Positions 22,266-34,586 of a DNA stretch of 64,000 nt are shown here, one piece after another. The notes beneath the pieces are model-generated. The model searched no databases and was not told where the DNA came from. It was given only the letters and a program-made list of their open reading frames with translations. A program made the position numbers and the translations under genes. The stretch lies in NCBI RefSeq assembly GCF_932294415.1, contig NC_065536.1, positions 46,907,854-46,971,853 of the forward strand, read 5' to 3'. Origin of the DNA: Quercus robur. Taxonomy: Eukaryota; Streptophyta; Magnoliopsida; Fagales; Fagaceae. Position 1 is the first letter of the stretch. Each line of letters opens with the position of its first letter.

Positions 22266-25000
22266 ATAATAATAACAATAATAATAATTATTATAATAAG
22301 AAAAACAAAAACGAAAACATATCAAGTCCGTTAATGTTTTCTCCAAAAAAAAAAAAAAAAAATCGGTTAATGGATAATATATATCTATCAAGTACCAACA
22401 GAGTAAAAAAAAAAAAAAAAAAACCCATAGTTCTCTTCACCCATGAATGTTGAATATGTGGAAGTGAAGTAAATTTATGGCTATGCATAAAAGAAATAGT
22501 GAATTTGTGGAAAATCTAAAATTTAACAATAATATAATTTATGTAAAATTTTATCATTTAAATTTTATTCAAATTAAGGGATAAAATTTAAAAATAGTAT
22601 AATTATGTAAAACTTTATCATTTAAATTTTAACAAATTTGAATTGTATTCAAATTAAAAGTCCTTTATAAATTTTTTTAACACAATCCACATTTTCCCCC
22701 TTCAAATTGTATCTAAGTGTAGTAATATAATTATAAAAAAAAAAGGATTAGTTGAAGATTTTGAATTGTAATCAAATTGATATTTTTTATTAACTTAAAA
22801 ATTATAATTAAAAAAAGGATTAGATGAAGAATTTGGATTGTAAGCAAATTAATATTATCAACTTAAAAATTATAGGAGTAGAAGATAAGAACAAAAAAAA
22901 TTTATATCTATTTTTTTAAAAATTCTAAAAATACTTCTGTAATTTGGTGAAGCCACTTGGTATAACCACGACTTCTAAGCCCAACTTTTATTATATATAA
23001 TATGAAAAAATTAACGTGTGAACAGAAAATCTTAAAAAAAAAAAAAAAAAAAGTCACGTTGTGTTAAGAGGAAATCCAAAGAATTTAAGTGTTTTATTTA
23101 AACACTAAAAGTAGTTACTTATGTAAAATGGCTTTACCAAATTGCAACAATTTTTTCTAAACATGACTCATTTTCACGTTAGCCACAAAATTGTAGATAT
23201 GGTCGGATTGTATAGATATGGTTAGATTGTATAATGCTTATCTAAATAGTTATTGAGCCTAAAATATAATAACATTAATAATAATTCTAAAGAAAAAAAA
23301 AAGTCACGTTGTGTTAAGAGGAAATCCAAAGAATTTAATTGTTTTATTTAAACACTAAAAGTAGTTACTTATGTAAAATGGCTTTACCAAATTGCAACAA
23401 TTTTTTCTAAACATGACTCATTTTCACAATTTCCCTTTAGCCACAAAATTGTAGATATGGTCAGATCTTATCTAAATAGTTATTGAGCACATAATATTAT
23501 AATAATAATAATAATAATTATTATTATTATAATAAGAAAAGCAAAAACGAAAACATATCAAGTCCGTTAATGTTTTCTCCAAAAAAAAAAAAAAAAAAAA
23601 AAATCGGTTAATGGATAATATATATCTACCAAGTACCAACAGAGTAAAAAAAAAAAAAAACCCATAGTTCTCTTCACCCATGAATGTTGAGTATGTGGAA
23701 GTGAAGTAAATTTATGGCTATGCATAAAAGAAATAGGGAATTTGTGGAAAATCTAAAATTTAACAATAATATAATTTATGTAAAATTTTATCATTTAAAT
23801 TTTAACAGATTTAAATTTTATTCAAATTAAGGGATAAAATTTAAAAATAGTATAATTATGTAAAACTTTATCATTTAAATTTTAACAAATTTAAATTGTA
23901 TTCAAATTAAAAGTCTTTTATAAATTTTTTTAAAACAATCCACATTATTCCCCTCCAAATTGTATCTACGTGTAGTAATATAATTAAAAAAAAAAAAGGA
24001 TTAGCTGAAGATTTTGAATTGTAATCAAATTGGTATTTTTTATTAACTTAAAAATTGTAATAAAAAAAGGATTAGATGAAGAATTTGGGTTGTAATCAAA
24101 TTAATATTATCAACTTAGAAATTATAGGAGTAGAAGATAAGAACAAAAAAAATTTATATCTATTTTTTAAAAAATTCTAAAAAAATTTATGTAATTTGGT
24201 AAAACCACTTGGCACAACAACGGCTTCTAAGCCCAACTTTTATTATATATAATATATGAAAAAATTAACATGTGAACAGAAAATCTAAAAAAAAAAAAAA
24301 AAAAAAATTCACGTTGTGTTAAGAGGAAATCCAAAGAATTCAAGTGTTTTATTTAAACACTAAAAGTAGTTACTTATGTAAAATGGCTTTACCAAATTGC
24401 AATAATTTTTTCTAAACACAACTCATTTTCACGTTAGCCACAAAATTGTAGATATGGTCAGATTGTATAGATATGGTTAGAGTGTATAATGCTTATCTAA
24501 ATAGTTATTGAGCACAGAATATAATAATAATAATAATAATAATAATTCTAAAGAAAAAAGAAGAAGTCATGTTGTGTTAAGAGGAAATCCAAAGAATTTA
24601 AGTGTTTTATTTAAACACGAAAAGTAGTTACTAATGTAAAATGGCTTTACCAAATTGCAACAATTTTTTCTAAACATTACTCATTTTCACTTTAGCCACA
24701 AAATTATAGATATGGTCAGATTGTATAATGCTTATCTAAATAGTTATTGAGCACAAAATATTATAATAATAATAAAAAAAAAAAATTCTAAAGAAAAAGA
24801 AAAAAAAAGTCACGTTGTGTTAAGAGGAAATCCAAAGAATTTCAGTGTTTTATTTAAACACTAAAAGTAGTTACTTATGTAAAATGGCTTTTCCAAATTG
24901 CAACAATTTTTTCTAAACATGACTCATTTTCACTTTAGCCACAAAATTGTAGATATGGTCAGATTGTATAATGCTTATCTAAATAGTTATTGAGCACAAA

Positions 25001-25034
<34 letters not shown>

Positions 25035-25171
25035 TATTATTATTATTATTATTATTATAATAAGAAAAGCAAAAACGAAAACATATCAAGTCTGTTAATG
25101 TTTTCTCCAAAAAAAAAAAAAAAAAAAAAATTCGGTTAATGGATAATATATATCTACTAAGTACCAACAGA

Positions 25172-25220
<49 letters not shown>

Positions 25221-26568
25221 ATAGTTCTCTTCACCCATGAATGTTGAGTATGTGGAAGTGAAGTAAATTTATGGCTATGCATAAAAGAAATAGGGAATTT
25301 GTGGAAAATCTAAAATTTAACAATAGTATAATTTATGTAAAATTTTATCATTTAAATTTTATTCAAATTAAGGGATAAAATTTAAAAATAGTATAATTAT
25401 GTAAAACTTTATCATTTAAATTTTAACAAATTTAAATTGTATTCAAATTAAAAGTCTTTTATAAATTTTTTTTAAAACAATCCACATTATTCCCCTTCAA
25501 ATTGTATCTACATGTAGTAATATAATTAAAAAAAAAAAAGGATTAGCTGAAGATTTTGAATTGTAATCAAATTGGTATTTTTTATTAACTTAAAAATTGT
25601 AATAAAAAAAGGGTTAGATGAAGAATTTGGATTGTAATCAAATTAATATTATCAACTTAGAAATTATAGGAGTAGAAGATAAGAACAAAAAAAATTTATA
25701 TCTATTTTTTAAAAAATTCTAAAAAAATTTATGTAATTTGGTAAAACTACTTGGCATAACCACGGCTTCTAAACCCAACTTTTATTATATATATAATATA
25801 TAATATATGAAAAAATTAACGTGTGAACAGAAAATCTAAAAAAAAAAAAAAAAGAGTCACGTTGTGTTAAGAGGAAATCCAAAGAATTTAAGTGTTTTAT
25901 TTAAACACTAAAAGTAGTTACTTATGTAAAATGGCTTTACCAAATTGCAATAATTTTTTCTAAACACAACTCATTTTCACGTTAGCCACAAAATTGTAGA
26001 TATGGTCAGATTGTATAGATATGGTTAGATTGTATAATGCTTATCTAAATAGTTATTGAGCACAAAATATAATAATAATAATAATAATAATAATTCTAAA
26101 GAAAAAAGAAGAAGTCATGTTGTGTTAAGAGGAAATCCAAAGAATTTAAGTGTTTTATTTAAACACTAAAAGTAGTTACTAATGTAAAATGGCTTTACCA
26201 AATTGCAACAATTTTTTCTAAACATTACTCATTTTCACTTTAGCCACAAAATTATAGATACGGTCAGATTGTATAGATATGATCAGATTGTATAATGCTT
26301 ATCTAAATAGTTATTGAGCACAAAATATTATAATAATAATAAAAAAAATAATAATTCTAAAGAAAAAGAAAAAAAAGTCACGTTGTGTTAAGAGGAAATC
26401 CAAAGAATTTAAGTGTTTTATTTAAACACTAAAAGTAGTTACTTATGTAAAATGGCTTTTCCAAATTGCAACAATTTTTTCTAAACATGACTCATTTTCA
26501 CTTTAGCCACAAAATTGTAGATATGGTCAGATTGTATAATGCTTATCTAAATAGTTATTGAGCACAAA

Positions 26569-26629
<61 letters not shown>

Positions 26630-27399
26630 TATTATTATTATTATAAGAAAAGCAAAAACGAAAACATATCAAGTCCGTTAATGTTTTCTCCAAAAAAAAA
26701 AAAAAAAATCGGTTAATGGATAATATATATCTACTAAGTACCAACAGATATAAAAAAAAAAAATTAAAAAAAAAAAAAAAAAACCATAGTTCTCTTCACC
26801 CATGAATGTTGAGTATGTGGAAGTGAAGTAAATTTATGGCTTTGCATAAAAGAAATAGTGAATTTGTGGAAAATCTAAAATTTAACAATAATATAATTTA
26901 TGTAAAATTTTATCATTAAAATTTTAACAGATTTAAATTTTATTCAAATTAAGGGATAAAATTTAAAAATAGTATAACTATGTAAAACTTTATCATTTAA
27001 ATTTTAACAAATTTAAATTGTATTCAAATTAAAAGTCTTTTATAAAATTTTTTAAAACAATCCACATTTTTCCCCTTCAAATTGTATCTACGTGTAGTAA
27101 TATAATTAAAAAAAAAAAGGATTAGCTGAAGATTTTGAATTGTAATCAAATTGATATTTTTTATTAACTTAAAAATTATAATAAAAAAAAGGATTAGATG
27201 AAGAATTTGGATTGTAATCAAATTAATATTTTTTTATCAACTTAGAAATTATAGGAGTAGAAGATAAGAAAAAAAAAAATTTATATCTATTTTTTTTAAA
27301 ATTCTAAAAAAATTTCTGTAATTTGGTGAAACTACTTGACACAACCACGGCTTCTAAGCTCAACTTTTATTATATATAATATAATATGATATGATATGA
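22266..27399. repeat. Higher-order tandem units of 1.25-1.58 kb
   Basis: Landmark phrases recur in the same order. GAAAACATATCAAGTCCGTT occurs at about 22314, 23551, 25078 (as AAGTCTGTT) and 26659. GGATTAGCTGAAGATTTTG or a one-base variant occurs at about 22745, 23998, 25539 and 27118. TTCTAAGCCCAACTTTTATT occurs at about 22973, 24227, 25767 and 27350. The spacing grows from about 1250 to 1540 to 1580 bp because the number of 250 bp modules per unit grows from two to three. The last unit ends at the Helitron 5' end. Confidence 0.82.
24999..25062. repeat. AAT/ATT microsatellite with strand switch
   Basis: An ATA-AAT run switches to TTATTATT in mid-array, giving a self-complementary tract. Similar tracts occur at 23497-23535 and 26570-26643, and a plain AAT run at 21218-21260. 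Confidence 0.85.
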
Positions 27400-27689
27400 T
27401 ATATATATATATATATATTTTATTGCTTCAATCAGGCATATATTTCATGCTAATTTGTATCACGGCTTCCTTATCCCACCTTATCTTTGTATTAAGTTGT
27501 GAAATGGAGTTGTAATAAAGTGTCAAAAGTTGGGAATTAAATTTACACTAGAACACGATCACTAATCTTGATGTTTGCAACCCAATTGATAAATGGGATT
27601 GAATAAAAATATGATGATGTGTAAATTTTTTTTTTTAATATATAATTTGTTTCTACTAGTCTCTTCACACTCCTGTTGCGAGTGCTTAC

Positions 27690-27975
27690 AGTCTTTTCAA
27701 ATTTTTATTTTTTAAATATTACTTTCCATTCATCTTAATTTGAGGTTTATATATGTTTGTTAGTGAGATTTATGTGTTTTTTAATAATCAAAACACCTAG
27801 AAGTGTGATAAGATATATGTGTTTGTGTGTATGTTAATTTTTTTTTTTATACATCATATCACACTCTAGGTGCTTCAGTTATTAAAAAACATATAAATCA
27901 CAATAAAAAAATACATAAATCCCGAATTTAGATAAATAAAGAGTACTATTTTTTAAAAAATAGAAAAACATTTGA
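27690..27975. mobile_element. Foldback MITE
   Basis: Two inverted arms of roughly 110 bp. The left arm includes TTTATGTGTTTTTTAATAAT and CACCTAGAAGTGTGAT; the right arm contains ATCACACTCTAGGTGC and ATTATTAAAAAACATATAAA-like complements. Ends and target duplication could not be fixed exactly. Confidence 0.65.
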
Positions 27976-28436
27976 GCAAACACCATTTTTGTGGTCTTTT
28001 TTATTTTATTTTTTATAGAGGGATGAGGAAGTTGCTAGATTTCTACTATGATTGTTTTTTTTTTTTTTGGCGAAAATGTGATTGGGGCCTTTCCAAGTTG
28101 TGTGTGACGCGTTACAGCGAAGGAAAAAGCCGATGAATATCTGAAGACTGAAACGGTGTACCTGGAACGTGTCCAAGAAAAATGTAAACATATCGTTTTT
28201 TTGGGCAACGCCACTCTGTACTTTGTTATTCTTTTTCTTGAGGAAAATTTGATTGCAAACCAATTTCTAACCAAAAACTTTGGAACCCAAACCCAAAAGT
28301 AAAAAAGAGTAGCAAGAGAAGAGACCAAAGGCCGAAATATGCTAGACCAACCTTTAATAGTCTCAAAGCCAGGTTTCCAGAGGATGATCACGAAGCAAGA
28401 ACCAAGGAATAATCCATGAGGTGGTAGTAATAATAG

Positions 28437-28685
28437 TGCCGGTTTGGATACACGTTTGCGTTTTCAAACGCGCTTTTTTTTTTTTTTTTTAAGCTACAGT
28501 TATTGACTTTCAGAGAAAAATTACTGTTTATAAACAGTATATATACTGTTTACATATTTAAAAATATTAAAAATAGGTTCCAATGGACTATTTACATATT
28601 TAAAAATTATTTTGCTACAGTATTCTCAGTTTTCAATTTTTAATTTCAGCAAAAATAAATTGTATCCAAAGGGACCCATAACAAA
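28437..28685. mobile_element. GTTTGGATAC-type MITE
   Basis: It begins near CCGGTTTGGATACACG and ends TTGTATCCAAAGGGACCC, which are imperfect inverted termini. The interior has AAACAGTATATATACTGTTT and TTTTGCTACAGT phrases. A related copy occurs at 29052-29362. Confidence 0.65.
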
Positions 28686-29051
28686 AATTGAGTTCTCTCT
28701 TTTACTAATAAGGAATATTCGTGAACCATCCCCTTGGGAAGCAACAAGATATCAAGACCTATTTATTCATTTTATGGTACAAAATGCTAAATGAATATTT
28801 TTTAAACTAGCCCCAAGTTAAAAACTGGTGACTTCAATTATTTTTCTTTTTTAACGTATCCATCATAATCACTTTGCACGTCAAATTTAATTTTAGATTG
28901 AACTAATAGAGTGCTTTTAAAAAAATATCTGAAAAATAGCCATACTTTACACATTTGCTATAATATTTAACAGGTTTAGAGTTTATATCTAAAATGACTA
29001 TTCATGTGTAATTTTAATCATAAAACTTATTTAATTAATTATGAGATTTAG

Positions 29052-29362
29052 GTTATGTTTGGATTCGGTTGAAAAAGCCAACGCGTCTACGTCTGGCATT
29101 TTTTTTTTTTTGGCACGCATTTAGGGGACAAATTTTACTGTTATCGCTACTGTTTATGAACAGTAGCTATAATATTTGACTTTTCAACCATTTTCAGCAC
29201 ATCAATGGATCTGTGCACTGTTCACGAAACCCACAAACCTCATATTTCTGCAATTTTTTCATTAAAAATAGGTCCCATAATATTATTCAAACATTTAAAA
29301 ATTATTTTGCTACAGTGTTTTTCAGTTTTCAGTTTTTAACTGTATCCAAACGGACCCTTAAT
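29052..29362. mobile_element. GTTTGGATAC-type MITE, second copy
   Basis: From TTATGTTTGGATTCGG to ACTGTATCCAAACGGACCC. It shares the interior phrases TTTTGCTACAGTG and ACTGTTTATGAACAGT with 28437-28685. It lies about 300 bp beyond the DCI1 stop codon. Confidence 0.65.
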
Positions 29363-29658
29363 ACGCATGAATTGTTTTAGGTACTCTTCGCCTTTTGGGT
29401 TTGAACATTTATTCAGACATCTTAGTTTTAGTCCTGAAAATATTCTGACATGATGCATGGAAATAGCTGTATGTAATATTTACAGAGACTATATATATAT
29501 TACTTATTACAAGGTTGAGACGGTAATCTAGCCAGCTTCCAATTTAAATGTATAGAGTATAGACACATTAATTTGGACAGTTACGTAGCTTTATTATTAA
29601 TTCTTTAGCTGAAAACATAAATAGATAATACAGTGAAATGCAGGCCTTGCATGCACCA

Positions 29659-31549
29659 TCAGAGCTTTGCAAAAACAGGCTTTCTTTTCTGGGTGTATGC
29701 TGAGATTGCCTCCGTTAAATCATCAGACAACAGCATAGCCGAGTTCCAAGTAGCAACATAATCCAGCCCTTGTTCCACACTCATATCCCTACTTCTTAGT
29801 AACACTGCTTTTGTTCCCGTGACAGCTAGGGGAGACTTGGAAGCAATATCTGTGCCATAAACATTATTAGTACTTAAAGAGTAAACAAATGCCATTTGCT
29901 TAAAGAATATTTTTAAGATAATAATACTTCTGGCATTTTGGGAGAGTGACAGAAAAGTATTTTGAGCACTGAGAACGAAATGCTTACTCTACTCTGCATT
30001 ACCATATTCATCTGTTTCTATTTCATCTTTCCTTTTCTCCTAAACAATGTAAAATTCATTGGAGTTCTTCCTATTTGCGAAAATAAATGTGCTACTAAGA
30101 TTTTGAGTATTGCATAAGACTAACTCAATTGAGGACAAACAAAATTAAACCAAAAGAACTAGCATGAAACTTGAGCACACAAATATTCCCCCAACAGCCA
30201 ACTCATTGCCATTCCGCACATGATATTCTAATTCTAAACATCTTCTACTAACTTGAAAGAAGCAATTTGATGATTAGTTAACTTTTGAAAGGGCGGTGGG
30301 GAACACTAATTAACCATCTATATACATGGCAGATCACATTCATAGAAGTCCATAACTAAGTTTGTTTGATTTTTGTGTGTGTGTGTGTGGGGATAAAATA
30401 ACCAAGTTTGATATTAGTCCTAAAGATTCTGTTCCTATCCTAATGTATATAACTATGGACATAAGGGATCTCAATTGCGAATTCATATGGTGCTTCAAAA
30501 TGACAGTAGTAAGTTTCTCATTCCTTACACACTAAGCAAAATTTCAGTAGCTAAAACGTTAATTAATGCCTTTTGCTTAAGATTATTACCAAGGGTGATA
30601 ACTCTGACAACTGGAGTGAGAAAAGTATCTTGAGCAAGAGGCACCCAAACACATATTCTACCCCTCATTTCCATAAACTGTCTTTCCTTTTCTCCTAATC
30701 AAAGTAAAATTTATCAAGTAATGCTGCCCCTTTTCATTTAAGAAACATATCAGAAATTTGCTTCTCTCCTCAATTTTCCAAATAACTTTGAAAAGTATCC
30801 ATATCAGAAATAAACCCGATTTTCTGCCACATTCAGCCAAAATACTCGTATTCCAAAATCACATACAAATTTACCAGACGGTAAAAAAGTAACTGTGAAA
30901 AGAAGAACTTACCCTCAGCGATAAGTCTCACTGCTTCATCCATTTCCTCCTTGGATCCGAAACTCCTAGAAACCAAACCCAACTGCTTCGCATCCGAACC
31001 CGAGAACCTCCGACCCGTCAGAGCCAGCTCCATAGCGTTACCGTACCCGACTATCGCCGGCAGCCTTTGAAGCGTTCCGAGATCGGCGGTGATCGCCAAA
31101 TCAACTTCCTTCACCGAGAAGAACGCGTCGTCCGTACAATACCTTATGTCACAGGCGGTCACGATATCAATTCCACCGCCAATGCACGCCCCTTGGATGC
31201 TAGCAATCACCGGCTTCCGGCACAGCTCGATCGCGGTGACCGCGTCCTGGAGGTACTTGATATGTCTCCGGAGCTTCTCTCCGCCGCGCCCGCGGTCATC
31301 GGAGTCGGAATTTTCGGAGAACGAGCCAAGGGTTCCGAGGTCGATCCCGGCGCAGAAGTGGTTTCCGACGCCGGAGAGGACTACGACGTTGACGTTAGGG
31401 TTTTGGTCGAGGGAGGCGAGGGCTTTGGGGAATTCGGAGAAGAAGTCACGTGAAAGTGCGTTGCGATGAGATGGACGGTTCAGGTAGAGGTGGAAGACGC
31501 GGGATTTTGGGGTTTTCTGCAAGATTTCTAGGGTTTTGAATTTCTCCAT
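29659..31549 (-). CDS. DCI1: Delta(3,5),delta(2,4)-dienoyl-CoA isomerase, peroxisomal (DCI1)
   Basis: Shifts double bonds of 3,5-dienoyl-CoA to the 2,4 form during peroxisomal beta-oxidation of unsaturated fatty acids. Two exons: 31549-30913 (ATG start) and 29849-29659, with a GT-AG intron of 1063 bp (GTAAGT donor; CACAG acceptor). Together they encode 275 residues, close to the roughly 278 expected. The crotonase fold is clear: oxyanion-hole stretches HFCAGIDLG (64-72) and IQGACIGGGIDI (118-129). The acidic residues expected for the dienoyl isomerase reaction are Asp134 in ACDIRYC, Glu148 in VKEVD and Asp156 in ITAD. The C-terminus is AKL, a type 1 peroxisomal targeting signal, so the short second exon supplies the targeting. 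No frameshift or stop is seen. A tRNA-Gln lies 177 bp upstream on the same strand. Confidence 0.94.
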
Positions 31550-31725
31550 TGATGTTTATCGGCTTATTCTCTGATTCGAAGGTTGGAGAGGAAAAGGAAG
31601 CAAAGTGATGGTAAATCGGAGTAGATAAACGAAAAACAGTTCTGGAGAAAGGTTAAAAAATTTTATCAAAAAAAAAAAAAAAAACTTGGGAAAATTATTA
31701 TTAAAAAGTGAATAATAATATTATG

Positions 31726-31797
31726 AGGTCCTACCGGGAGTCGAACCCAGGTCGCTGGATTCAAAGTCCAGAGTGCTAACCACTACACCATAGAACC
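31726..31797 (-). tRNA. tRNA-Gln (anticodon TTG)
   Basis: On the minus strand the 72 nt sequence begins GGTTCTATGGTGTAGTGG and ends GGTAGGACCT. The acceptor arms pair. The D arm carries A-box sequence, the anticodon loop is CTTTGAA flanked by CTGGA and TCCAG, and the T arm has GGTTCGACTCC (B box). The CCA end is not encoded and there is no intron. It matches the usual plant nuclear tRNA-Gln(UUG) pattern. Confidence 0.97.
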
Positions 31798-32143
31798 TCT
31801 CTGTTGGTAACATTGTTTACGTTATTATATTTATCGTAGTTTATCGTTATTCAGTTCTTTTGGTTTTATTTTGTTTTTGTTTTTTGATTTTTGGAATAAG
31901 AGAAACTCTAAACATCTCCCTTAGAAGCATAGAGACTAGAGAGATGCCAATTAAATGACAAAGTTCTTGGCAATTGTCATTATTGTTGTAGCATTAGTTA
32001 TTGAATTAAGTTAAGAAAGTTGTGTACGAAAGATTTTAAGTTGAATTATTTTCAATTATCCTTATATATCTCATTTATGAGACATCACTTAATTATATAT
32101 CGTTCTATCAATAAGCCGATTCTTGTCAAAAGTCTTGTAACTC

Positions 32144-32421
32144 AATGAGTCTAAATTTTCTGTCTCATTCTTCTTGCTCCACTATATACTTTACAAATAA
32201 AAATATGCCACATGTCCATCTAATTTATTAAATGTTAAATTTATGCATTCTATTATTTCAATTACCTAAATATGATGAGTTATTTATTTATTTATTTTAG
32301 GAAATTGAAATAATATAAGACATAAATTTAGCATTTAATAAATTAGATAGACAAGTGACATGTTTTTATTTGTGGAGTATATAGTGGAGCAGGAAGAGTG
32401 GGATAGAAGATTTGGACTCAT
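32144..32421. mobile_element. Foldback MITE
   Basis: About 278 bp made almost wholly of two inverted arms of about 115 bp: AATGAGTCTAAATTTTCTGT on the left and, reverse-complemented, AATGAGTCCAAATCTTCTAT on the right. Shared inner phrases include CTCCACTATATACT, CAAATAAAAA and TAATTTATTAAATG. The loop is TTATTTATTTATTTA-like. Confidence 0.8.
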
Positions 32422-32429
32422 TCAAGATT

Positions 32430-33760
32430 CAAATCTCCTAGCTCTCACCAACTATAGAATTATTTAAAAAAAAAAAAAAAAAAAAAGGAAAGGAGGAAGA
32501 TGATTCTCACTTTGGGGTAGAGTAGACTCTTTTTATAATCCAAAATACTTCATCAACAAATAATGTTATCATAAAAATATTTTAATAATAGGGTAGTGGT
32601 ACTTTACATGAAAGGTTCGAGGCTCATGGTCAAGGTTGTCAAAATTGGGATCCTACATAGGATTGTGGGAGGTAGATAAAATCGTGAATCGTAAAATCCT
32701 ATTTATTTTCATATTTAAAGCAAAAAAGAAAAGAAAAGAAAGATAGTAACTTTAATTTGTATGTTGAATAATCACGTAGATTATGATTCATCCATAAACA
32801 AACAAATATTTGCATCATATGATGTAATTTGCATAGCATACATCACTATGTTTACACTAACACTAAAGTTTCTAAATATCTAAATATAAATTAGTATACT
32901 AATCAAACAAATTTTAGTAATATCTAAATATAAATTAGTAATTTTAGTAATATCTAAATATAAATTAGTATACTAATCAAACAAATATAATAATATTATA
33001 GCTTTAAAGGCAACAAAGTCAACATCAAATTCTTCATTTATAAATGATTAAGTGTAACATGAATTTGACAATTACAAAGCACTCCTTCATTTTGATTACA
33101 AGTGAACTAGAAACTAAAAATCACTTGCCTATAATAACATAATTTTTTTTAAAAAAGAAAAAGATATACCATAGCAACATGAAAAAAATAAAAAACCTTA
33201 AAACTTCGTCAAAATCATATACACAACAACATAGAATCAAAGTTCAAATAAACGATAATTAAAAAAAATTATCCAAACGGTAGAAAGCTCATGGCGACGC
33301 CTCAAGGAAGCAAGGGCAGCAGCCTACTCTATTTTATCAAGTAATCCCCCATCAAACTTTTTGTAAGAGGAGATGCATGCATGTGTGTATTTAAACCTTA
33401 GTTTAGTTCCCGTTTTAGTTTAATTTTGAAATTGCACAATATGTTGAAATTTGATGAAATGGACTAACATTTAAGTATGTTCTTGAGTGAAACTCTAGCA
33501 TGATGATTATGAAATGCTTATTTATAAATTGAGAATATAATGAATAGCATGCTAGGGTTAGGTGATAAATGTTATGATGAACATGTTTAATTTTTCCAAT
33601 GATGCACGATGTGAGGATGAAAGGAATGATTATGTATTTCGTGAATAATATGGCATGATCATTAACTCCTAATATTATTGGCTGCATAACCACCTTGAGG
33701 ACTTGATCACCCATCAGTTTTGGGACCTAGCTAGTACTACTGAATAGTGATTAATTGAAT
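32430..33760. other. AT-rich intergenic sequence
   Basis: No gene is supported. A partial tandem phrase TAATATCTAAATATAAATTA occurs at about 32918-32940 and again just after. A 17-codon frame at about 33293 (MATPQGSKGSSLLYF) is too short to call. Confidence 0.5.
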
Positions 33761-33840
33761 ACAACTATGAAAGCTGAAGCTTCCCATATTGCAAAAAATT
33801 CACATCATGGTTTCCTTATCCTACCTTATCTTTCCTTTCT

Positions 33841-33841
<1 letters not shown>

Positions 33842-33881
<40 letters not shown>
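33842..33881. repeat. Poly-A tract of about 40 bp
   Basis: An uninterrupted A run between related debris of the ancestral segment. Confidence 0.9.
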
Positions 33882-33889
<8 letters not shown>

Positions 33890-34586
33890 TTATCTTTCTA
33901 CTAAGCCTCAAAAGTTGACTAAAATGTGGACGGTTGTCTCTTCAAAAACAAAATAGTGAACTTTAAAAGGATCACTCGGCATGCTCATAGAATCAATGCC
34001 AAAGGTCGATACTTGATACCCTCACATGCTGCCTTCGTGGAATTGGCCCGGGAGCCAATAGGTAAGGATTCACCATCTTGTTTGATTGATAATTCTTATC
34101 TTGATGTCTCAATGACATCATGACGAAATCAAACACCAATTTAGCAGCAAGTGATGAAATGATGAGAAATATTCTTTATTATTATTATGTTTTTAATGAA
34201 TATTTCTACATTAATTTGTGAAGGCTTCTACGTATATCAAACCTTTATTGATAAAAATCAAGCATGGAATTTATCAGATATGATGTTGAGAAAGCAGTAG
34301 TTCCATGTTCATCAAAAACGAAAAAAAACATAAACAAGATAATTCCATGTTGGGGTGCTGAAGAATAACCCAATATATATAATTCATGTCAACTATATGT
34401 ATACAAATTAAGGATTAAACAGCGTAGAAAATTATAAGACTCCAATCATATAATGATTGTATACTTCCTCCTCTTACAAGAATAGTGAGCTCTTCTATAT
34501 ATTTAATTAGTGAAATCTACTATTGTGTGAAAGAAAAAAATAAGTCATTATTTTACACTACAAAATTATGTGTAATTACTTCTTAA

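Larger units (their letters stand above)
20973..26560. repeat. About 250 bp module, ten copies
   Basis: A module that begins at the phrase TCACGTTGTGTTAAGAGG, passes TAGTTACTTATGTAAAATGG and ends TAAATAGTTATTGAGCAC followed by an AAT repeat. Copies start near 21021, 21272, 23053, 23303, 24310, 24564, 24809, 25855, 26113 and 26377. They are about 90-95 percent alike by eye. They lie alone or in groups of two or three within larger units of about 1.25-1.58 kb. Confidence 0.85.
19066..27399 (-). mobile_element. Non-autonomous Helitron with internal tandem amplification
   Basis: On the minus strand the unit ends with a 15 nt hairpin (CCGTGCATCGCACGG, 19078-19092), an 8 nt spacer and CTAG at 19066, followed by host T. 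It begins TC at 27399 after host A. Copy B at about 35630-35672 shows the uninterrupted site (GTATATATTTATTGCTTC), and the 32 bp after the insertion in copy A (27420-27452) match it. The 3' hairpin, CTRR end, TC start, A|T target and absence of target duplication are the Helitron signature. No Rep-helicase coding was found in 8.3 kb. The exact 5' end is uncertain by a few bases because it lies in ATATGATATGAT repeats. Confidence 0.8.

Noticed and set aside
22137..26744. Several frames rich in Phe, Asn or Tyr within the Helitron
   Set aside because: They are translations of AAT, TTC and poly-A/T repeats.
28006..28391. Minus-strand frames of 85 and 118 codons downstream of DCI1
   Set aside because: A segment ending in GFETIKG before a GT could be an exon, but I could not connect it to any family or to a second exon, so it is not called.
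31067..31469. Two plus-strand frames of about 127 codons opposite DCI1
   Set aside because: They are shadows of the GC-rich first exon of DCI1 on the other strand and show no family resemblance.
33293..33346. A 17-codon frame MATPQGSKGSSLLYFIK
   Set aside because: Too short and isolated to support as a gene.
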